From positions 1 through 37,354 of the forward strand of contig NZ_JAELTU010000062.1 in assembly GCF_016429015.1 (NCBI RefSeq): a stretch of DNA of 37,354 nt, in the 5' to 3' direction. Positions 15,695-24,296 of this stretch are shown here, one piece after another (position 1 is the stretch's first letter; each line of letters starts with the position of its first letter). The stretch is from Rhizobium sp. ASV20 (GTDB taxonomy: Bacteria > Pseudomonadota > Alphaproteobacteria > Rhizobiales > Rhizobiaceae). The notes beneath the pieces were generated by a model. The model was not told the DNA's origin. It did not search any database and saw nothing but the letters and a program-made list of their open reading frames with translations. A program made the position numbers and the translations under genes.

Positions 15695-16300
15695 ATGGCA
15701 AAGCGAGTCACCGGCCCTGAAATCGAAAAACTCATCCAGCTTCTGGCGAAGGTGCCGGGCCTCGGGCCGCGTTCGGCTCGGCGGGCGGCGCTGCACCTGA
15801 TCAAGAAGAAGGATCAGCTTCTCGGGCCGCTATCCCACGCCATGGGCGAAGCCTATGACAAGGTGAAGATCTGCTCGCGCTGCGGCAATGTCGACACCGT
15901 CGACCCCTGCACCGTCTGCACCGACGACCGGCGCGACCAATCCGTCATCATCGTCGTCGAGGATGTCTCCGACCTCTGGGCGCTGGAACGCGCCGGCGCG
16001 ATGAACGCCGCCTATCACGTGCTCGGCGGCGTGCTGTCGCCGCTCGATGGCGTCGGGCCGGACGACCTCAATATTCGCGGACTGATCGCGCGCGTCGGCG
16101 AAGGCGGCGTCCGCGAGATCATCATCGCTGTCAACGCCACGGTCGAAGGGCAAACCACAGCACACTATATAACGGATCAGCTGGCCGGCCTCGAAATCAA
16201 GATCACACGTCTTGCCCACGGCGTGCCTGTCGGGGGCGAGCTTGACTATCTCGACGAAGGCACGCTGACGGCGGCGCTTCGGGCGAGAACGGCGATTTGA
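15695..16300 (+). CDS. recR: Recombination mediator protein RecR
   Basis: A 201-aa RecFOR-pathway protein that, with RecO, helps load RecA on SSB-coated gaps. An N-terminal helix-hairpin-helix (KVPGLGPRSARRAALHL, about 19-35) is followed by a four-Cys zinc finger (Cys60, 63, 72, 75), a Toprim domain (VVEDVSDLWALE onward) and a C-terminal Walker B-like strand. Length is exactly typical. The gene order dnaX-ybaB-recR is interrupted by four genes, so recR has its own start region, shared with the divergent MOSC gene. The next gene begins within a dozen bases of its stop. Confidence 0.96.
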   Translation: MAKRVTGPEIEKLIQLLAKVPGLGPRSARRAALHLIKKKDQLLGPLSHAMGEAYDKVKICSRCGNVDTVDPCTVCTDDRRDQSVIIVVEDVSDLWALERAGAMNAAYHVLGGVLSPLDGVGPDDLNIRGLIARVGEGGVREIIIAVNATVEGQTTAHYITDQLAGLEIKITRLAHGVPVGGELDYLDEGTLTAALRARTAI

Positions 16301-16311
16301 AAGGATTGCGC

Positions 16312-17595
16312 ATGACGCATGGATGGGATGTATCCAGAATGATCGCAATGAAGATCAGATATTCTCTGTCCTTGCTCTGCATCTGCCTCCTAGCCCTCCT
16401 CCCCCTGCCCGCATTCGCCGCCTCGAAAGCGGATGTCGAAGCGCAGTTTCAGACGTGGATCCAGAAGGATATCTGGCCGGAAGCGCGCAAGGCCGGAATT
16501 TCGGAGAAAACCTTCAAGGCCGCTTTTGCGGGCATCACGCTGAACTGGGATCTGCCGGATCTGGCGCCGCCGGGCTTCCCGAAGCCCAAGGAGCAGAAGC
16601 AGACCCAGGCCGAATTCTCCTCGCCGGCCCCCTATTTCAATGAGGGACGGCTACAGAAACTGGCCGTAACCGGGCGAGGCCTTGCATCGCAATATGCGCC
16701 CGTGCTGCGCCGGATCGAGAAGACCTATGGCGTACCGGGCCCGATCCTCCTGGCAATATGGGGCCGCGAGACCGGCTTCGGCGTCGCCAAGCTGCCGAAT
16801 TCAGCGATCCAGGTACTGGCGACCAAGGCTTTCATGTCGACCCGCAAGGACATGTTCCGCACGGAGCTCATCGCGGCACTGCGCATCCTCGAACATGGCG
16901 ACGTGACGCCCGATCAATTCCGGGGCTCCTGGGCCGGCGCGCTTGGCCAGCCGCAGTTCATGCCGACCAACTATCTGAAATATGCGGTCGATTTCGACGG
17001 CGACGGCCATCGCAACATCTGGACCTCGGTGCCGGATACGCTGGCATCCATAGCCAACTATCTGGTCCAGAAAGGCTGGCAGCGCGGCCGAGGCTGGGGC
17101 TATGAGGTGACAATCCCGCAGAATGTCTCCTGCGCCCAGGAAGGGCCCGACCTCGCCAAGCCGATCTCGCAATGGGCCTCGCTCGGCATCAAGCGGGTTT
17201 CGGGCAAGGCGTTTGCGTCCGATGAGCTGCGGGCCAGCGGCATGATGCTGGTGCCGGCCGGCCGCGACGGCCCCGAATTCATCGTCACGCCCAACTTCTA
17301 CGTCATCAAGGAATATAACAACTCCGACCTCTACGGCCTCTATATCGGCAATCTCGCCGATCGCATCGCCTCCGGCAGCGGTGCCTTCGAGGAAAAATGG
17401 GGCGATGTCGGCAAGATGCTGCGCTCGGATGTCGCCGGCATGCAGAAGACGCTGGAACGCAAAGGTTACGATGTCGGCGGCACCGACGGCCTGCCCGGCT
17501 ACAAGACCAGACGGTCGATCGGCCAGTGGCAGGAAAAGAGCGGCATGAAGCCCACCTGCTATCCCGACAGCTCGATGCTCGGCGTGCTGAAATAG
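16312..17595 (+). CDS. Lytic murein transglycosylase (MltB-like) with peptidoglycan-binding domain
   Basis: A 427-aa exported enzyme that cleaves the MurNAc-GlcNAc bond of peptidoglycan to give 1,6-anhydro ends. A signal peptide (IRYSLSLLCICLLALLPL ending in AFA) is followed by the SLT_2/MltB domain (about 30-330) with the catalytic Glu in IWGRETGFG and GALGQPQFMPTNY downstream. A C-terminal peptidoglycan-binding domain is about 365-425 (MQKTLERKGYDVGGTDG). No lipobox is seen, so it is probably periplasmic and soluble. I chose the ATG at 16312, with AAAGGA 6 bases upstream; the ATG at 16348 would give a shorter, equally good signal peptide. It starts 11 bases after the recR stop. Confidence 0.9.
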   Translation: MTHGWDVSRMIAMKIRYSLSLLCICLLALLPLPAFAASKADVEAQFQTWIQKDIWPEARKAGISEKTFKAAFAGITLNWDLPDLAPPGFPKPKEQKQTQAEFSSPAPYFNEGRLQKLAVTGRGLASQYAPVLRRIEKTYGVPGPILLAIWGRETGFGVAKLPNSAIQVLATKAFMSTRKDMFRTELIAALRILEHGDVTPDQFRGSWAGALGQPQFMPTNYLKYAVDFDGDGHRNIWTSVPDTLASIANYLVQKGWQRGRGWGYEVTIPQNVSCAQEGPDLAKPISQWASLGIKRVSGKAFASDELRASGMMLVPAGRDGPEFIVTPNFYVIKEYNNSDLYGLYIGNLADRIASGSGAFEEKWGDVGKMLRSDVAGMQKTLERKGYDVGGTDGLPGYKTRRSIGQWQEKSGMKPTCYPDSSMLGVLK

Positions 17596-17625
17596 GCCCG
17601 GAAAAGGCCTTTCGGCGTGAGCGCC

Positions 17626-17654
17626 TTGCAATTCCCCGGAAAGGGGCTTATATC
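17626..17654 (+). promoter_or_regulatory. Probable promoter of the rimP-nusA-infB operon
   Basis: TTGCAA at 17626-17631 and TATATC at 17649-17654 are separated by 17 bases, a good housekeeping-type promoter. A start near 17661 is expected, about 95 bases before rimP. The spacer contains CCCC/GGGG, a possible small hairpin. Confidence 0.6.
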
Positions 17655-17680
17655 GGCATCAAATTCTTGATCGTGTGATG

Positions 17681-17711
17681 AAGAGTGGGCCGCAAGGACC
17701 CGCTCTTTTTT
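17681..17711 (+). terminator. Intrinsic terminator in the rimP leader (possible attenuator)
   Basis: AAGAGTGGG CC pairs with GG (A) CCCGCTCTT around a GCAA tetraloop, with one bulged A and one G-T pair, and runs into TTTTTT at 17706-17711. It lies after the best promoter and before rimP, so it either ends a leader transcript or stops read-through from the transglycosylase gene. Confidence 0.8.
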
Positions 17712-17755
17712 ATTAGCACGATCTCCGAATGCAAAGACATTGCAGGAGTGAATGC

Positions 17756-18364
17756 TTGTCGGACGTGACAAACGCAGACAATACCAACGAACCCAGGCTG
17801 ATCGTCGAAACCGGCCTTGATCAGCGCGTCGCCGCCATCATCGAGCCCGTCCTTGTGGGCATGGGCTACCGCCTGGTGCGCGTGCGTCTCCTCAACCTGA
17901 ACGGTCTGACGCTGCAGATCATGGCCGAGCGCAACGACGGCACCATGACTGTCGAAGACTGCGAAGAGGTCTCCTCGGCCGTTTCGCCGGTTCTCGATGT
18001 GGAAGATCCGATCGATAAGGCGTATCATCTCGAAGTGTCCTCGCCGGGCATCGACCGCCCGATGGTGCGCAAGTCGGATTTCCAGCGCTGGATCGGCCAT
18101 CTCGTCAAATGCGAAACGTCGATCCTCGTCGAAAACCGCAAGCGTTTCCGCGGCAAGATTGTCGCCGTCGATGCCGATGGTTTCACCATTGAGCGTGACG
18201 AAGCCACCCGCGGCGAGGAACCGAAGGTAACCATTCCGTTCAGCACCCTGGCCGAAGCCAAGCTGATCCTGACGGACGATCTCATCCGTGACGCGCTGCG
18301 CGCCGACAAGCTGGCGAAAGCCGAGGCAGCGAACCAGAACGAAGCGGACGAAGACGAAGAATAA
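17756..18364 (+). CDS. rimP: Ribosome maturation factor RimP
   Basis: A 202-aa cytoplasmic factor needed for 30S subunit maturation. The N-terminal domain (about 15-95) has the YRLVRVRLL and LQIMAERNDG strands and DCEEVSSAVSPVLDV. The LEVSSPGIDRP motif near residue 95 is the strongest family signature. A C-terminal SH3-like domain (about 105-180) and a very acidic tail (NEADEDEE) follow. Translation probably starts at the TTG at 17756: AGGAG stands 7 bases upstream and the frame has no ATG that fits both this site and the family start. First gene of the rimP-nusA-ylxR-infB operon, 59 bases before nusA. Confidence 0.95.
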   Translation: MSDVTNADNTNEPRLIVETGLDQRVAAIIEPVLVGMGYRLVRVRLLNLNGLTLQIMAERNDGTMTVEDCEEVSSAVSPVLDVEDPIDKAYHLEVSSPGIDRPMVRKSDFQRWIGHLVKCETSILVENRKRFRGKIVAVDADGFTIERDEATRGEEPKVTIPFSTLAEAKLILTDDLIRDALRADKLAKAEAANQNEADEDEE

Positions 18365-18423
18365 CCGATCAACGAACCGCCTGACGGGACGGGAACCCCA
18401 GGGCAGGAAGACGGAGACTAAAA

Positions 18424-20028
18424 ATGGCAGTCAGTGCGAACCGGCTAGAACTTCTGCAGATCGCAGATGCAGTGGCGCGCGAAAAGGTCATCGACCGCGA
18501 GATCGTGCTTGCCGCAATGGCGGACGCGATCCAGAAGGCCGCGCGCTCGCGTTACGGTACGGAGTCGAACATCCGCGCCGACATCAATCCGAAGACCGGC
18601 GAAATCCGTCTGCAGCGCCTGCTCGAAGTCGTCGAGAAGGCCGAAGACTATTCCACGCAGATCCCGCTGGAACTGGCCCGCGACCGCAACCCGGACGCCG
18701 CTCTTGGCGACTTCATCGCCGATCCGCTGCCGCCGATGGATTTCGGCCGTATCGCCGCCCAGTCGGCCAAGCAGGTCATCGTGCAGAAGGTGCGCGAAGC
18801 CGAGCGTGACCGCCAGTTCGACGAATTCAAGGATCGCGTCGGCGAAATCGTCAACGGCACGGTCAAGCGCGTCGAATACGGCAACGTCATCGTCGACCTC
18901 GGCCGCGGCGAAGGCATCATCCGTCGCGACGAGATGATCCCGCGCGAAAACTTCCGCTACGGCGACCGCGTCCGCGCCTATGTCTACGACGTCCGTCGCG
19001 AACAGCGCGGCCCGCAGATCTTCCTGTCGCGCACGCATCCGCAGTTCATGGTCAAGCTCTTCACCATGGAAGTGCCTGAAATCTACGACGGCATCATCCA
19101 GGTGAAGTCGGTTGCTCGCGATCCGGGTTCGCGCGCCAAGATCGCCGTCATTTCGAACGACTCGTCGATCGATCCGGTCGGCGCCTGCGTCGGTATGCGC
19201 GGTTCGCGCGTTCAGGCCGTCGTCGGCGAACTGCAGGGCGAAAAGATCGACATCATTCCCTGGTCCAGCGAGCCGGCGAACTTCGTCGTCAACGCGCTGC
19301 AGCCGGCTGAAGTCGCCAAGGTCGTCCTCGACGAAGACGCAGAGCGCATCGAAGTCGTGGTGCCGGACGAACAGCTGTCGCTGGCCATCGGCCGCCGCGG
19401 TCAGAACGTTCGCCTCGCGTCGCAGCTGACCGGCTGGGACATCGACATCATGACGGAAGCCGAGGAATCGGAACGCCGCCAGAAGGAATTCAACGAGCGC
19501 ACCAACCTGTTCATGGACGCGCTCGACGTCGACGAAATGGTCGGCCAGGTTCTGGCGTCCGAAGGCTTTGCCGCCGTCGAAGAGCTGGCTTATGTCGAGC
19601 TCGACGAAATCTCCTCCATCGACGGTTTCGACGAAGACACCGCTCAGGAAATCCAGACCCGCGCCCGCGAATATCTGGAGAAGCTCGAAGCCGAGATGGA
19701 CGAGAAGCGCAAGGCGCTCGGCGTCTCCGACGAGCTGCGCGAGATCAACGGCATGACCGCCCAGATGATGGTTGCCCTCGGTGAGGACGGCATCAAGACG
19801 ATCGAGGACTTCGCCGGCTGCGCCGCCGACGATCTCGTCGGCTGGAGCGAACGCAAGAACGGCGAGACGAAGAAATTCGAAGGTCTGTTCTCCAAGCTTG
19901 AAATCTCGCGCGTCGAAGCCGAGCAAATGGTCGTGCAGGCTCGCCTGCTCGCCGGCTGGATCACCGAGGCCGATCTCGCCGCTGAGACCGAAGAGGTCGC
20001 GGAGGATGAAACCGAGCAACAAGCATGA
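18424..20028 (+). CDS. nusA: Transcription termination/antitermination factor NusA
   Basis: A 534-aa RNA-polymerase-associated factor that affects pausing, termination and antitermination. Domains in order are the N-terminal RNAP-binding domain (about 1-130), S1 (about 137-200, GEIVNGTVKRVEYGNVIVDL), two KH domains (about 205-345, with GACVGMRGSRVQAVV and LAIGRRGQNVRLA), and C-terminal helix-hairpin-helix/acidic repeats (about 355-515). Alphaproteobacterial proteins carry such acidic repeats. GGAGA precedes the ATG. The stop overlaps the ylxR start by 4 bases. NusA autoregulates its operon in other bacteria, and a terminator stands in the leader here. Confidence 0.97.
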   Translation: MAVSANRLELLQIADAVAREKVIDREIVLAAMADAIQKAARSRYGTESNIRADINPKTGEIRLQRLLEVVEKAEDYSTQIPLELARDRNPDAALGDFIADPLPPMDFGRIAAQSAKQVIVQKVREAERDRQFDEFKDRVGEIVNGTVKRVEYGNVIVDLGRGEGIIRRDEMIPRENFRYGDRVRAYVYDVRREQRGPQIFLSRTHPQFMVKLFTMEVPEIYDGIIQVKSVARDPGSRAKIAVISNDSSIDPVGACVGMRGSRVQAVVGELQGEKIDIIPWSSEPANFVVNALQPAEVAKVVLDEDAERIEVVVPDEQLSLAIGRRGQNVRLASQLTGWDIDIMTEAEESERRQKEFNERTNLFMDALDVDEMVGQVLASEGFAAVEELAYVELDEISSIDGFDEDTAQEIQTRAREYLEKLEAEMDEKRKALGVSDELREINGMTAQMMVALGEDGIKTIEDFAGCAADDLVGWSERKNGETKKFEGLFSKLEISRVEAEQMVVQARLLAGWITEADLAAETEEVAEDETEQQA

Positions 20029-20717
20029 CGATCACCGAGGGGCCTGACGCACCGGCCGAGGACAATGACCTCGGCGGTGACGGCGAAAATGGCCGCATGT
20101 GCATCGTAACACGCGAAAGCGGATCGCCCGACGAATTGATCCGCTTCGTAGCCGCTCCTGACGGGACCGTTGTTCCCGATCTGAAGCGGCAGCTGCCGGG
20201 ACGCGGCTGCTGGGTCAAGATAGACCGGGCGCTCGTCGACAAGGCAGTGGCGAAGAAACTGTTTTCCCGCGCCTTGAAGGCGGACGTGACGGCACCGGCA
20301 GATCTCGGCGCCATCGTCGACCGCCTTCTTGTGGCGCAACTGGCCGGAATGATGCACATGGCGCGCAAAGCGGGCCGGTTCATCAGCGGCTCGTCGAAGG
20401 TTGATGGCGCCGTTCGCAACGGCTCGGCAATTGCCGTGTTCCATGCGATCGCCGCCGCCGCCGATGGCGTCCGCAAGATCGACCAGGCACGAAAGGCCTG
20501 GCATCTCGGCATGGAAACCGAAATGGAAATACCCTCTTTCCGCGTCTTTACGGAGGTGGAAATGGAAGAACTGATGGGCCAGAACGCTTTTATCCATGCC
20601 GCAGCGCTTGCAGGGCAGGCGGGTGAGGGTGTAGTGAAGCGCGCAAACCTGCTCGAACGGTACCGCAACGGCGGTCAGTCCCGGGCAACGGGCGGCGCTG
20701 GCCGGCGAAAACAATGA
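20025..20717 (+). CDS. RNA-binding protein: YlxR (DUF448) domain fused to an L7Ae-like domain
   Basis: A 230-aa protein. The N-terminal part (about 20-100) is a YlxR/DUF448 domain (CIVTRESGSPDELIRFVAAPDG, then LPGRGCWVKID). The C-terminal half (about 105-190) resembles a ribosomal L7Ae/L30e fold (LAGMMHMARKAGRFISGSSKV). In Gram-positive bacteria the two are separate genes (ylxR and ylxQ) in the same operon; here they are fused, the usual alphaproteobacterial form. It overlaps nusA by 4 bases and precedes infB, so a role in ribosome or RNA-polymerase function is likely but undefined. Confidence 0.92.
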   Translation: MTITEGPDAPAEDNDLGGDGENGRMCIVTRESGSPDELIRFVAAPDGTVVPDLKRQLPGRGCWVKIDRALVDKAVAKKLFSRALKADVTAPADLGAIVDRLLVAQLAGMMHMARKAGRFISGSSKVDGAVRNGSAIAVFHAIAAAADGVRKIDQARKAWHLGMETEMEIPSFRVFTEVEMEELMGQNAFIHAAALAGQAGEGVVKRANLLERYRNGGQSRATGGAGRRKQ

Positions 20718-20818
20718 CGCGGTCACCGGCCTATGCCGGACGCCTCATTAAGGTACATGCATTGAACGACAGGGTCTGACGGACGTTTCCGAGCCCTGTC
20801 CGAAGGAACGGGAACGGA

Positions 20819-23530
20819 ATGACCGACAATCAAGACGACAAGACGCTGAATGCATCGGGTAAGAAGACCCTCACCTTGAAGCCTTCAGGCGTAAACCAGG
20901 GCACCGTGCGCCAGGATATGGGCCGCGGTCGCACCAAGGCGGTCGTGGTTGAGACCCGCAAGCGTCGCCCTCTACGCCCAGAAGACGAAAAGCCGATCGT
21001 TGGTTCGACGACGACAGCCGCAGCGCCATCGGTGACGCGGGTTGCCGAACCGACGCCGCAGCCGCCGCGCCCGCCGCAGCCGGCTCCGCGCATTCATCAG
21101 CCAGGTGGCCAGCAGCAGCGGCCGGGACAGTCCCAGCAGCGCCCGCAGCAGGAACGCTCGTCGCGTCCGGTGGTTTTGAACCATCTGTCCGCTGATGAAA
21201 TGGATGCCCGCCGCCGCGCACTCGCCGACGCCCAGGCCCGCGATGCCGCGGACGCCGTGCGCCGTGCCGAGGAAGAAGTACGTCGCCGCCAGGAAGAAGA
21301 AGCACGCCGCATCGCCGAAGAGGCCGAAGCTGTCCGCCGCGCTGCCGAAGAGGCCGCCCGCGCCGCTGAAGCCAAGGTAGAAGCACCCGCCGCAGTGGAA
21401 GCACCGAAGCCGGCTACGCAGCCAGCAGCGGCTCCTGCTGTTGCGCGCCGTCCGGACGCGGCACCACAGCCGGCACGTCCTGGCGCTCCTGCCGCCGAGG
21501 CACCGGCCAACCGCCGCCGGGTCAATGAAGAAGAGAGCGATCGTGGCCCGCCGCGCGGCGCTCCCGCACGCGGCAAGGTCGTACGGCCGGAACCGGCAAA
21601 GCCGGTTACAACCCGCCCGAAGACGGAAGACGAGCGTCGCCGTGGCAAGCTCACGGTCACGACGGCCAATGTCGACGAAGATGGCAGCGCTCGCGGACGT
21701 TCGCTTTCGGCCATGCGCCGCCGCCAGGAAAAGTTCCGCCGCAGCCAGATGCAGGAAACGCGCGAAAAGATTTCGCGTGAAGTCATTCTGCCTGAGACCA
21801 TCACCATTCAGGAACTGTCGCAGCGCATGTCCGAACGTGCCGTCGACGTCATCAAGTACCTGATGAAGGAAGGCCAGATGATGAAGCCGGGCGACGTCAT
21901 TGACGCCGATCTGGCCGAACTGATCGCCGGCGAATTCGGCCACACGGTCAAGCGCGTTTCGGAATCCGACGTCGAACAAGGCATCTTCAATGTTGCCGAC
22001 GAGGCAGGCGAACTGGTTTCGCGTCCGCCCGTCGTCACCATCATGGGTCACGTCGACCACGGCAAGACCTCGCTGCTCGACGCCATCCGCCATGCGAACG
22101 TGGTTGCCGGCGAAGCCGGTGGCATCACCCAGCATATCGGTGCCTATCAGGTCGAGCAGAACGGCCAGAAGATCACCTTCATCGACACCCCCGGCCACGC
22201 CGCCTTCACGGCAATGCGTGCCCGTGGCGCCCAGGCGACCGACATCGCGATCCTGGTCGTTGCTGCCGATGACAGCGTCATGCCGCAGACGATCGAATCG
22301 ATCAACCACGCCAAGGCGGCGGGTGTTCCGATCATCGTGGCGATCAACAAGATCGACAAGCACGAAGCCAATCCGCAGAAGGTCCGTATGGAACTGCTGC
22401 AGCACGAAGTCTTCGTCGAATCCATGGGCGGTGAAGTGCTCGACGTGGAAGTCTCCGCGAAGAACCGCACTAACCTCGACAAACTGCTCGAAGCCATCCT
22501 GCTGCAGTCGGAAATCCTTGATCTCAAGGCCAATCCGAACCGCACGGCGGAAGGCACCGTCATCGAAGCTCAGCTCGATCGCGGTCGCGGCGCCGTCGCT
22601 ACCGTCCTCGTTCAGAAGGGCACGCTGCGTCCCGGTCAGATCGTCGTTGCCGGCGATCAGTGGGGCCGTGTGCGCGCACTGATCAACGACAAGGGCGAGC
22701 ATGTGAAGGAAGCAACGCCGGCAACGCCGGTCGAGGTTCTCGGTCTTTCGGGCACGCCGGCGGCAGGCGACAAGTTCGCCGTCGTCGAAAACGAAAGCCG
22801 CGCTCGCGAGATTTCCGAATATCGTCAGCGTCTGGCCCGCGACAAGGCCGCTGCCCGTCTGTCGGGCCAGCGCGGTTCGCTCGAACAGATGATGACCCAG
22901 CTGCAGACCGTCGGCGTGAAGGAATTCCCGCTGGTCATCAAGGGCGACGTGCAGGGCTCGATCGAAGCCATTGCCGGCGCACTCGACAAGCTCGGCACCG
23001 ACGAAGTCCGTGCCCGCATCGTCCATTCGGGCGCAGGCGGTATCACCGAGTCGGATATTTCGCTCGCAGAAGCTTCGAATGCGGCCATCATCGGCTTCAA
23101 CGTTCGCGCCAATGCTCAGGCACGCCAGTTCGCAGAACGCGAAGGCATCGAGATCCGCTACTACAACATCATCTACGACCTGGTGGATGATGTGAAGGCA
23201 GCGATGTCGGGTCTACTCTCTCCGGAGCGTCGCGAAACCTTCCTCGGCAACGCCGAGATCCTCGAGGTGTTCAACATCACGAAGGTCGGCAAGGTCGCGG
23301 GTTGCCGCGTCACCGAAGGCAAGGTCGAGCGTGGCGTCGGTGTCCGCCTGGTGCGCGACAACGTCGTCATCCACGAAGGCAAGCTCAAGACGCTCAAGCG
23401 CTTCAAGGACGAAGTCTCCGAAGTCAACATGGGCCAGGAATGCGGTATGGCCTTCGAAAACTACGAAGACATCCGCGTCGGCGATACGATCGAGTGCTTC
23501 CGCGTCGAGCATATCACTCGCACACTCTAA
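20819..23530 (+). CDS. infB: Translation initiation factor IF-2
   Basis: A 903-aa GTPase that places initiator fMet-tRNA on the 30S subunit. The N-terminal third is low-complexity: Pro/Gln-rich (about 65-120), an Ala/Glu/Arg coiled-coil-like stretch (about 125-200), then Pro/Ala and charged segments. IF2_N lies near 325-385. The GTPase domain begins at about 405, with G1 GHVDHGKTS near 409, G3 DTPGHAAF and G4 NKID. Domain II, the alpha/beta/alpha domain III and the C-terminal tRNA-binding domain (ending FRVEHITRTL) are complete. An intrinsic terminator follows. The long N-terminus is usual for alphaproteobacteria. Confidence 0.97.
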   Translation: MTDNQDDKTLNASGKKTLTLKPSGVNQGTVRQDMGRGRTKAVVVETRKRRPLRPEDEKPIVGSTTTAAAPSVTRVAEPTPQPPRPPQPAPRIHQPGGQQQRPGQSQQRPQQERSSRPVVLNHLSADEMDARRRALADAQARDAADAVRRAEEEVRRRQEEEARRIAEEAEAVRRAAEEAARAAEAKVEAPAAVEAPKPATQPAAAPAVARRPDAAPQPARPGAPAAEAPANRRRVNEEESDRGPPRGAPARGKVVRPEPAKPVTTRPKTEDERRRGKLTVTTANVDEDGSARGRSLSAMRRRQEKFRRSQMQETREKISREVILPETITIQELSQRMSERAVDVIKYLMKEGQMMKPGDVIDADLAELIAGEFGHTVKRVSESDVEQGIFNVADEAGELVSRPPVVTIMGHVDHGKTSLLDAIRHANVVAGEAGGITQHIGAYQVEQNGQKITFIDTPGHAAFTAMRARGAQATDIAILVVAADDSVMPQTIESINHAKAAGVPIIVAINKIDKHEANPQKVRMELLQHEVFVESMGGEVLDVEVSAKNRTNLDKLLEAILLQSEILDLKANPNRTAEGTVIEAQLDRGRGAVATVLVQKGTLRPGQIVVAGDQWGRVRALINDKGEHVKEATPATPVEVLGLSGTPAAGDKFAVVENESRAREISEYRQRLARDKAAARLSGQRGSLEQMMTQLQTVGVKEFPLVIKGDVQGSIEAIAGALDKLGTDEVRARIVHSGAGGITESDISLAEASNAAIIGFNVRANAQARQFAEREGIEIRYYNIIYDLVDDVKAAMSGLLSPERRETFLGNAEILEVFNITKVGKVAGCRVTEGKVERGVGVRLVRDNVVIHEGKLKTLKRFKDEVSEVNMGQECGMAFENYEDIRVGDTIECFRVEHITRTL

Positions 23531-23557
23531 GCAGCCCCTCGATTTTCAGGATATAAG

Positions 23558-23586
23558 AACCGCCGGCCAAAACCGGCGGTTTTTTG
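23558..23586 (+). terminator. Rho-independent terminator after infB
   Basis: ACCGCCGG and CCGGCGGT pair perfectly (8 bp) around a CCAAAA loop and run into TTTTTT. It ends the rimP-nusA-ylxR-infB transcript, at least partially. Confidence 0.92.
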
Positions 23587-23619
23587 TTGGACACCACCAA
23601 ACAGCGATGTGCTACCGAC

Positions 23620-24228
23620 ATGAAGACAGAACCCGAAGACGATAGCTCCATTACGGTCTCCTTCGTTCGCCAGCCGGCGGAACATGTCGCCGTGATGCAG
23701 CAGGCCGCGCAGCGCTTTGCCGTTCGCCGGCCTCCAAACGCCCATAATCAGGCCGCCTGGTTCTTCGTCTCAGCCATCGGTGTCGGCGCGGGTCTGCCGG
23801 TGCTGTTCTATTTGCTGCGCGCATATATCTTCGTACCTGTCTTCGGAATGCCGGGATCCATGGATCTCGGCGACATGGCAATCATCTGGCTTGTCCCAAC
23901 CCTGATCATCTATGTGCTCATCCGGATTTACTCCCGCTGGGCCACGCAACGGCGTCTGGCCGCGTTGCAATCGCGCCTACGGCCCGACGTCGCCATCACC
24001 GTGACGATCACGCCCCGGGGCGGCTCCTGGGATTCGGCGCAGACGTCGATCTGGCTTGGCTGGTCCGAGATCCGCGCCATCGGCCGCCGCAACGGGCGCA
24101 TCGAATTCGACACCGAAACCTTCGTCACCTATATTCCGGCCTCGGCTTTCTCCGATCGGGGCGCGCAGGATGCCGCATTCGAAAGGATTCTCGGCTTCTG
24201 GCGGGCCGTAAACCCTGCACAGCCTTGA
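23620..24228 (+). CDS. YcxB-like membrane protein
   Basis: A 202-aa protein with two transmembrane segments (about residues 48-72 and 84-104, AWFFVSAIGVGAGLPVLFYLL and MAIIWLVPTLIIYVLI). A C-terminal soluble part (about 105-200) follows, in which TSIWLGWSEIRAIGRRNGRIEFDTETFVTYIPASAF fits the YcxB-like domain found at the C-terminus of two-helix bacterial membrane proteins. Function is unknown for the family. I start it at the ATG at 23620; a TTG at 23584 sits inside the infB terminator and is unlikely. It lies between infB and rbfA, genes that adjoin in many bacteria. Confidence 0.72.
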   Translation: MKTEPEDDSSITVSFVRQPAEHVAVMQQAAQRFAVRRPPNAHNQAAWFFVSAIGVGAGLPVLFYLLRAYIFVPVFGMPGSMDLGDMAIIWLVPTLIIYVLIRIYSRWATQRRLAALQSRLRPDVAITVTITPRGGSWDSAQTSIWLGWSEIRAIGRRNGRIEFDTETFVTYIPASAFSDRGAQDAAFERILGFWRAVNPAQP

Positions 24229-24296
24229 CCTTTGCGCCGGATCGAGTCATTTGACCCCCTTTATCGCGTCCATAGGACGCTGCTAACGGAACAACC

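Noticed and set aside
18445..20022. A 525-codon minus-strand frame opposite nusA
   Set aside because: It is a mirror of the strongly biased nusA codons (Asp/Leu/Phe-rich) with no motif and no ribosome-binding site.
20972..23026. A 684-codon minus-strand frame opposite infB
   Set aside because: It is antisense to infB with composition dictated by infB codons; no recognisable domain.
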